Positions 57,500 to 64,000 of a stretch of DNA of 64,000 nucleotides are shown here, one piece after another (the first letter of the stretch is position 1; each line of letters opens with the position of its first letter). Both the position numbers and the translations under genes were made by a program. Below the pieces are notes generated by a model. The model did no database searches. It was given only the letters and a program-made list of their open reading frames with translations, and was not told the DNA's origin. Origin of the DNA: Icerya purchasi. Lineage: Eukaryota; Arthropoda; Insecta; Hemiptera; Monophlebidae. Where the stretch lies: the NCBI GenBank assembly GCA_039619475.1, contig CM077116.1, forward strand, positions 201,213,117 through 201,277,116, given 5' to 3'.

Positions 57500-57895
57500 G
57501 TATGCGCGTTAACGATCCATTGTTCATATCTCATGTTTGGCCGCTGCGTCTACCAAGCCTCTCATTGTTATTTTATCGGTCCATACTCGTATGTTGTCGA
57601 TCCACATCGTCTTTCTTCTTTCTCGTCCTCTTTTTCCCATAATCATTCCTTGTATAATTAGGCGTAGCAATTCGTATTGCTTCCCTCTTATAACGTGACC
57701 GAAATAGCTGGATTTTCTTTGTTTTATTACATCACATTTTTGTCTCTCTGTGCTTGCCTTTTGTAATACTTCATCATTCGTGATCTTCCTTGTCCATGAT
57801 ATCTTCATGGTTCTCCTATGTATCCACATTTCGCATGCCTCCAAGTATGCCATTGTTCTTTTTGTATTTGTCGCTGCTTCTGCGCCATATAATAA
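57500..57895 (-). pseudogene. RTE-like retrotransposon C-terminal fragment
   Basis: The minus strand reads LLYGAEAATNTKRTMAYLEA, CEMWIHRRTMKISWTRKITN, DEVLQKASTERQKCDVIKQR, SSYFGHVIRGKQYELLRLI and QGMIMGKRGRERRKTMWIDN in one open frame of 109 residues (57853-57524) plus an upstream extension. This is the segment after the reverse transcriptase in RTE-type and similar 'endonuclease-RT' proteins (YGxEAWT..., EMWxxRRMLKISW, YxGHxxRG, GKRGRGRRRxxWxxNIR). The RT core is absent. The overlapping plus-strand frame is antisense. Confidence 0.85.
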
Positions 57896-57899
57896 AACA

Positions 57900-59630
57900 T
57901 TAGAACTGTAAAATTAGTTCTTTACTCGACTTAGAAATCATTTTTAAAGAATTTTTAGCACAATTTATAGTAAACAAATATTAAAAATTACACATTAATA
58001 GAGTTTTATAATTCGCGCAAAATTAGTTACAAAAATAATTTTATTCCCACTGAAAATCAACGCTTGCGTTTTTTATTGTTTTTTTTTTTTCATTTTACAA
58101 AGAAATTATATATACGCGAGTACATCTAACAAGATAAATGTCCATCCCACAAGACTCGAGGAAATTTATCCGAGTACAAAATTCGCAGAGATATATTCGA
58201 CCCCGAAGTTTAAATTTAAAAAAAAACGTGTTTTCAAAAAAAAAAAAAAAACGCGCCAAATTTTTATACTTTATTTTGACGGAAATTTTCGATGAAAAAT
58301 TATTTTTTTACACTACAGTTATTTATTTATTTATTTTTTAACTGGTTGGTAGCTGGTGTTTACATTTGAAAATACGTCGTTTTTTTCTGTATCAATTTAC
58401 GACCAAAATAATAACAAGAGAGGCCGTCGGAATACGAACGCGTGGTCGCGTATCAATCAACGGTCGACGAAAAATGAAATAGGAGCATTGCCTTCATTGG
58501 GGAAACCCTTGAAATTCAAAAAAAAACAACATATTTTCGATCTAACTTCAGAAAAATCTCGATCTCTGTAATAATATCGACAAAGTGGCATTTGTTAGAT
58601 ACATGTACCGGTATAAGAAAAAAAAATAAATAAAACGGATTTTCTTAATTTTTCACGCTGTACGGATTTTATTGCAAAATGGAACTAACCTTATTTTTGT
58701 CCATTTTTCCACTTATTTTTTTCCCAAAATTTTTAAGGCTAAGAACGGCCTTCATTGCCGGGGCCTCCGCGGACGCTCATAAGACATACTGAAATTTTTC
58801 AAATAATATATAGCAGTCCGTTGTATAAATTCTCAGAGTTAAACTTCCAATTGTGTCTGACGCTTTACACAGTCAAATTGGGCCTTCTTCCCTCTGTATA
58901 CTCCGGGTCGTCTTCTCCAACTGTCACCGTAAACCTTGATTTTCCGAATTTGATCTAGCATCCACACTTCAAGTTTCAAATGCGCAGTTCCTTTCAAGCA
59001 TCCCGCATAGTTTATCGTTAGAATGAGTAGATACCAACAATCGCTTGAACGCTTTTGTACATTTTTCAAATATGAAAGAAATATATAAAATAAAAAGAAA
59101 ATTCCCGATAAACGCCAAGTCCTTTTTCGGTAACCATTTCAAGCAGACAATAGCGTACTTGAAAATGAACCAATTTTAAGAAAATATCGTCCTTAAGACT
59201 TAATTCTGCTGCTGGACAAGGCCGGCGGTTGGAATTCTATAGCATTATATTAATACTTTATTTTTCTATTTACCATCCGATTATTTTCAGGGTCGTCTGC
59301 TAGTTCGATGCGCGCCCAAAAGAAATTTAATCTAAACTTTTCGGGACTAGTTTTTCTCCTTCTGACTTCATACGGTAACTTTCCGGTAATTTACGCTTTC
59401 TAATAATTTTCAATGATCGATTATTTTCTCTCCTCGGGGTCTACTCCGCTATACTGTTAATATTCCCTCATCAACGATCCTTCTTCGGTTCATTCCCGTT
59501 AGCATCCTTACTTACGCAGATAGCGAGGATAACGAGACGTCAAATTATTTCGTTTGAGCTGTGATCTCCCTACCGCCGGTCATAAATAAATAAACAGAAT
59601 ATCAAAAAAAAAACCGCTATCAAAAATTTC
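57900..59630. other. AT-rich stretch without recognised gene
   Basis: Short frames only. A T run (58075-58090) and an A run (58238-58250) are present. The minus-strand frame at 58839-59069 resembles nothing I know. Confidence 0.5.
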
Positions 59631-59639
59631 ATTCTAGAT

Positions 59640-59992
59640 TTTGATTACATATTTTCACTTATTCTTTTTTCTAACGTTCACTTTCCGATTTTTCCGATTT
59701 TTCCTCTTACACGGTCGAAAAAGAGAAACGGGTGGGTCACGATTTCCGATTACCGGGCAACTTTATTATCCATCTATTCTACATTTTCGCTCTGCTCTTT
59801 CCGCCCTAATGATGAGATTCGAATCGATCACATTTTCTTTGAATGTATTTTAATTTTCGCTTTTTTCCCTTACATCCTTTCTCTTCTGGAGTCACCTTCA
59901 TTCTCGTTTCAAATTTTATTATGCTAGGTGTAACTCCGCCGCATTATCGTACAGAAAAATCATGTATTTCACCGGAAAATAACATAAAATAA

Positions 59993-60031
<39 letters not shown>
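59640..60031 (+). pseudogene. non-LTR retroelement C-terminal fragment with TAAA tail
   Basis: The plus strand near 59815-59850 reads DEIRIDHIFFECI, the HIFFEC part of the post-RNase H module, preceded by a Phe/Ser-rich stretch like that at 22.7 and 36.1 kb. About 130 bases later the sequence ends in a long TAAA repeat (about 59988-60031), the likely tail of the insertion. Everything upstream of the module is missing. Confidence 0.5.
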
Positions 60032-60034
<3 letters not shown>

Positions 60035-60039
60035 TCTCT

Positions 60040-60570
60040 TCTTTAATAAGAAACATCTAAATATCACAAAAATGTTTTATGATTTCGTTTTTTAAATTTT
60101 TTTTTAAGGGGGAAAAACGCAACGCAAACGAAATTTATCATTTTAGAAGTAAAACATAAAAGTCCGAAGAGTAAATTCAGTCAGTTTTTACTTCGAAAAT
60201 AAAATTATTCTGCCGAAACGATTGTGCCTAGGGGTTGTACGAAATAACCAGCAAAAGCGCACGGTATAATCGAAGTATACGAAATACGTCATTTTGTGTT
60301 ATCAAATGTTCAACCTGACACGCGTAAACAAAGTTCATCGATACACAGGCGTGCTGCCATTACGGATGGTAAAAATAGGGAAGGGTTGTTATTCTAAATT
60401 GAACGTCTCTCGCAAAAAAATTGGTTAAACTGCCGATTAAAAGGTGTTATTTAAGGTCGAAGTTTGAATCAATAATACTTGTTCAAAACGTTTATGTTCC
60501 ACCAAAGCATCTGGATAATAGCTATTTAATAATATTCGAATACACTCATTTACGATATTTAACGGTTACG
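60040..60570. other. stretch without recognised gene
   Basis: Nothing recognised. The 127-residue frame beginning at 60421 runs into the terminal-inverted-repeat element and is probably spurious. Confidence 0.4.
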
Positions 60571-60576
60571 TGTTGG

Positions 60577-61170
60577 GAGCGACCGTGTTCAAAGCGACCA
60601 TATTTAAAGCCGACATCTAAAATAGACAGGAAAGGTAATTTCCTGGAAATCTCTGATATTATAATGGACTACGAGATCATATTCTGTTACGGTTCTCTTA
60701 GAAGTTATGTAATTTCTAAATTCGTTATTATTTACTTTAAACTTTATATTTCTATATTAACATTAACATGTAACGGTATACAATATTATAAAAACGTAAT
60801 TTAATGCAAAATTGTATATATAATTTTTGTTAATGTAAAATTATTATAATAGATGAGAATGGGAACGTACTCACATCCAGTTTAATTTTTCTAACAAAAC
60901 GCACTGTCGTGTAAATGCTCAATAGTTTTAGTTAAAAATAAAATATTAATGATTAAACTGACTATAAATACGCTCCTAATCATGTATTATAATTTTAGCA
61001 GTTTTAACAAAATAACTTGGCCGCTCTAGTTCGCATATACGTAATAATAGTAATAAAAATGTCTGCGGGTCGTTTTGAACATGCAAGTTGAATATAATAA
61101 TAATAATAAAAAAGATCCGATGGTCGCTCTGAACACCATTATTGGTGGGTCGCTATGAACACGGTCGCTC
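60577..61170. mobile_element. short DNA-transposon-like element with 23-bp terminal inverted repeats
   Basis: The left end (60577-60599, GAGCGACCGTGTTCAAAGCG...) and right end (61148-61170) are inverted copies with one mismatch. TGG stands on both sides (60574-60576 and 61171-61173), a possible 3-bp target-site duplication. The motif GGTCGCTnTGAACAC recurs at 61122-61136 and, weakly, near 61065. The interior is AT-rich and non-coding. Superfamily unknown to me. Confidence 0.55.
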
Positions 61171-61199
61171 TGGACACACCATATTTAACGGACATGTAT

Positions 61200-62690
61200 A
61201 GGGAATTTTCAAATTAAGGTATGCGTAAAATAAGAGGTAAATTGGTATTAACATGCGAAAACAAGATTGTATGGAAATTTTTAACATCATTCAAGTTTGT
61301 GAAATACCTTTCGTAGTAAAGTGTTTTTAGAAAAACTTATCCAATGAATTATCGAGCGAAAAAGGGAAAGTAAAAATCTACCTGGTTAATTTTATCAAAT
61401 TTGAGTTATTTTTGTCTGAAACTATCTGAAATGCTGACATATAAGGCATGCTGATAATAAAAAAGCAGAAAGATGTTTTGCGAAAAGATTTTTGGTGTCT
61501 TTTTTTTTTGAAATTTCCGCCCCAAGCCGAAATAGGAATATATCCCGATTTTATTTTCATTCGCAATAGGCGTAGCCAGTTTTGGTCGTCCAATTAAACG
61601 AAAAAAAATTGTCATCGCCGCAGTGCAGGCTGAAAAATTATTCGTCGAGTGGACGTCGCGTAAGCGACATTTTCGTGACGAAAGATTAAGTAAAATGCAG
61701 CGATAAGTATTTCATTAAAATCCCCGGGAGAGTAAGGACTTTGTACTCGGACAGAGTAATTACGAGAGGATGTATTATTATTATTAGCAGAGAGTGCGTT
61801 TGTTCAAACAAATTACATCGAAAGAGTACTTCAAGAATGACAGTACTTTACCCTCGTTTTATCTGCTCCGGTTGTTGTCGATGTTAATACACTCCATTCA
61901 AAACTACCCCAATCTCATTAGAGAGGGTCGCAGATTTACTAACAAAACATCCCACCATCTTTCACCCGCTGCCGCTATTCCCACTAGATATCACACCCTT
62001 ACATGTTCCGCAACAAAGGTGAAACGTAATATCTTTTTAACTAGAAGTAATAAAAGAACGCGCGGAAATTTATCGATAGACAATGCCCATTTATAAAGGA
62101 GGAATAATATAATTCTTCTCGATTACACAGAATTTGTCAAGTACTAACACTTTGAATCTACCGCGTGAGTGGCGGTGATATTTTAAAAAGCTAAAAACAA
62201 ACATTAGTGTCCGTTTGATAACGAAAAAGTAAGCAAACGAACGAGCCGAAGAATCTTTCGTTAAAACATATCGAAAAATCTTGTTTGATGGTCCAATGAA
62301 AAGCTGTACAAAGTGTGTACTTAGAATAAAGGACATATAACTATGGAATTCTGGAATTGGAATTTTTTTTTTTTTAACTAGCGCGTTAGATTTCAACTTG
62401 AAAAATGTCCAAAAAACTTGGCAAGTTGGTTTCTTTATTACTAATAGATAGGAAAAAATTGAAAAATTTTACTAACAGTGAATAAGTAAGCGTAAATATT
62501 CGACATTTTATATAGGATCGTTAAAAAACAGTTTAAAAGTAATTTTTGTTTCGTTTAATAATTTAACAATACGCGTCCCTATATTTAGAAGTATTCTCCA
62601 TTTATCGAATTAAAAAAAACAAAAAAAACGGACTTTACCGTTCTAGTAAAGCAATACGGCCGATGTAAGCGAAGTGTCCCCCCACTATCC
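61200..62690. other. AT-rich stretch without recognised gene
   Basis: Frames of up to about 100 residues exist on both strands (61794-62096, 62091-62396), but I recognise nothing and they are probably chance. Confidence 0.45.
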
Positions 62691-62719
62691 ATATGGTCAT
62701 TGCAAGACATAGGCGCAGC

Positions 62720-63830
62720 GAATTTAAATATGCCGGGTTAAACCGCACGTTTTAACGAAGAGAACCCTGGTGCTGGATGTTGCAGCATTTATAAGGAGGA
62801 TCTGTTGTATGCTAAGGCAAGTTGATTTCGTGACACAATGAATTTTGGGCAAATGTCCTGCCGACTCGTGACTGTCCATTTGATGTAGCTGATGTAAATA
62901 ATGGTATATTTTTAATATAAGCGGATTGTTGTATTTTTGGTCTTTAATCATGTTCAAAGATTATTGTAGGGAAACAGTAACTAGGAGGAAATTATTGGCT
63001 TTAACGACGAGCTGATAGGGACAGCGTGAAATTCAACGCAGTTCTGCATACAACGCGGAACAGGCATGATCGAGTCTGACTTCGTGTGAAACGCCCTGAC
63101 GTTCGAAAGCGCAGGCTGCCGACAGTGGTCCTGCCTTGTCACTTGCCTTAAGATCCACCAGTGCAGTAAATTAGGTAGTCGGAATATTTGTTAATTTCTC
63201 TAGCTACCATCTCTGCAAGTATATTTAGGTATCCTTTTTTTTATAGACGTGGTATCAAATCGTCGAAGAGCGGTCAGTGATTCTGATAGTCCTGGGAAGG
63301 CTGGTTTTCAAGAGGAAAGTGATCGAACCGTAGAGGAAAGTTTTGTGTGTAAGAAAGCGGAGGGTAGTAGCCGGATAGAGCGTACATGCTGGTAACCGGA
63401 GAGATTCGATGCGGTTCTGCATGGAATCAAGGATTTCAAAAGTGACTTGCTGACCGTGGAGTACACCTGGCACCGGTAGTTGACTTTCGATAAGATCAGC
63501 GCCCTGTAGATGTTAAAAAGGAAACGTTAGGGTCGACGTTACACCTCCAACTAGCCAGATACTTCAATATTGGTATAGATTTGGCGCAACCAAGTTTCAA
63601 ATCAGCATTATGAGGCTTCCGCGTAAGCCTGGAATCGAAGGATAATCCAAGGAATTTGACAGTAGCGTTTTGAGATAGATTAATTATCGAAATCCGCTCA
63701 CTCGCCAGCGTTATTTACGTGAAACTTCGACGCGAATTCAATTTATTCAAAACTCTACAATATGAAGTGTGCCCATTTCGCCTGTCGCATACGCGGAAAA
63801 ACTTTGGAAGGGCTACCGAAAAACGCAGAC
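62720..63830 (-). pseudogene. non-LTR reverse transcriptase relic (thumb region, possibly RNase H)
   Basis: The minus strand reads LQRVLNKLNS, then ISIINLSQNATVKFLGLSFD and SRLTRKPHNADLKLGCAKSI (about 63720-63580), the YLG/FLG block after the catalytic core of a Jockey/CR1-type RT. It continues through a KYLASWRCNVDPNVS segment and, after frame changes, VSKSLLKSLIPCRTASNLSG with LPSAFLHTKL (63480-63250), matching the thumb (ILDPIQNxGLR...GAFRTSP). The catalytic box is not visible within the window. A weak RNase H-like trace (62960-62720, LILKIYHYLHQLHQM) lies where RNase H is expected, but I am unsure of it. Inactive. Confidence 0.65.
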
Positions 63831-64000
63831 ATCAATTTTACATTTTTCATAAATCAGTCTCATCATAGTCGTGCAGGAAAAGGAAATAAAGGTGGTACAT
63901 GGAGCAGTTATGGGCATAACCAACTAATTCTGTGATATTTTGACTAATTGACAGTACCGGCTTTTTAAAACTTCTACGCGTTAGCAGATTTTAAAAAAAT

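Noticed and set aside
62091..62396. 101-residue minus-strand frame
   Set aside because: Nothing recognisable. A chance frame is expected at this length in 64 kb.
1..64000. CRISPR arrays, bacterial operons, ribosome binding sites and rho-independent terminators
   Set aside because: The sequence is eukaryotic by repeat content and gene density. The repeats present are microsatellites, tandem units or transposons, not spaced CRISPR repeats.
1..64000. tRNA, rRNA, snRNA genes or telomeric TTAGG arrays
   Set aside because: No stretch matching the conserved boxes of these RNAs or the telomere unit was seen by eye. A covariance-model scan would be needed to exclude diverged tRNAs.

Overview
The window looks like nuclear DNA of an insect. 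It is strongly AT-rich, has long stretches without genes, and carries many decayed transposable elements: Jockey, R4/Dong-like and RTE-like non-LTR retrotransposons, mariner, Helitron, foldback/MITE elements, and fragments resembling Helitron helicase and DNA polymerase B. This mix is typical of large, repeat-rich insect genomes, perhaps a hemipteran, but nothing here fixes the species. There are no bacterial features, no rRNA or tRNA gene that I could recognise, and no host protein-coding gene that I can name. The window is probably intergenic or deep intronic. Two CpG-richer islands (about 13.0-14.0 kb and 49.6-50.6 kb) are the best candidates for host promoters or first exons.

Layout. 0-6.8 kb: unassigned AT-rich DNA. 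6.8-10.3 kb: an internally deleted mariner, repeat family X copy 1, an RTE-like 3' tail and a complete short Helitron. 10.3-14.6 kb: unassigned, with a poly(C) run and CpG island 1. 14.6-15.7 kb: a second, nearly full-length but dead mariner. 18.8-19.4 kb: a foldback element. 20.4-22.2 kb: an R4/Dong-like relic on the minus strand. 22.6-25.7 kb: two further non-LTR relics. 26-37 kb: a dense mosaic of repeat family Y, a second Helitron end fused to a retroelement fragment, family X copy 2, a near-perfect 0.8-kb inverted repeat (29.5-31.4 kb), Jockey and RTE relics and an RNase H relic. 37.5-38.9 kb: a 5'-truncated Jockey copy with a poly(A) tail and a 109-bp tandem repeat. 43.5-48.4 kb: a 77-bp-arm hairpin next to a full-length Jockey-clade element with two intact ORFs, the only convincing intact coding sequences in the window. 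52-54 kb: a Pif1/Helitron helicase relic followed by a relic resembling the N-terminal part of a DNA polymerase B (Polinton/Maverick-like) protein. 54-64 kb: RNase H and RTE relics, family X copy 3, a terminal-inverted-repeat element (60.6-61.2 kb) and a reverse-transcriptase relic at the end.

How the parts work together. The intact Jockey element encodes a nucleic-acid-binding ORF1 protein (PRE_C2HC plus three CCHC knuckles) and an ORF2 with apurinic-type endonuclease and reverse transcriptase, joined by an overlapping TAATG stop/start. Its 3' end carries a short hairpin just before the poly(A). A diverged relative keeps the same hairpin with a compensatory base-pair change, and a third copy has a weaker wobble-paired version. 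The non-autonomous families (X, Y, Helitron, foldbacks) have no coding capacity and would depend on enzymes encoded elsewhere. All positions and comparisons were made by eye; no alignment or database search was run.
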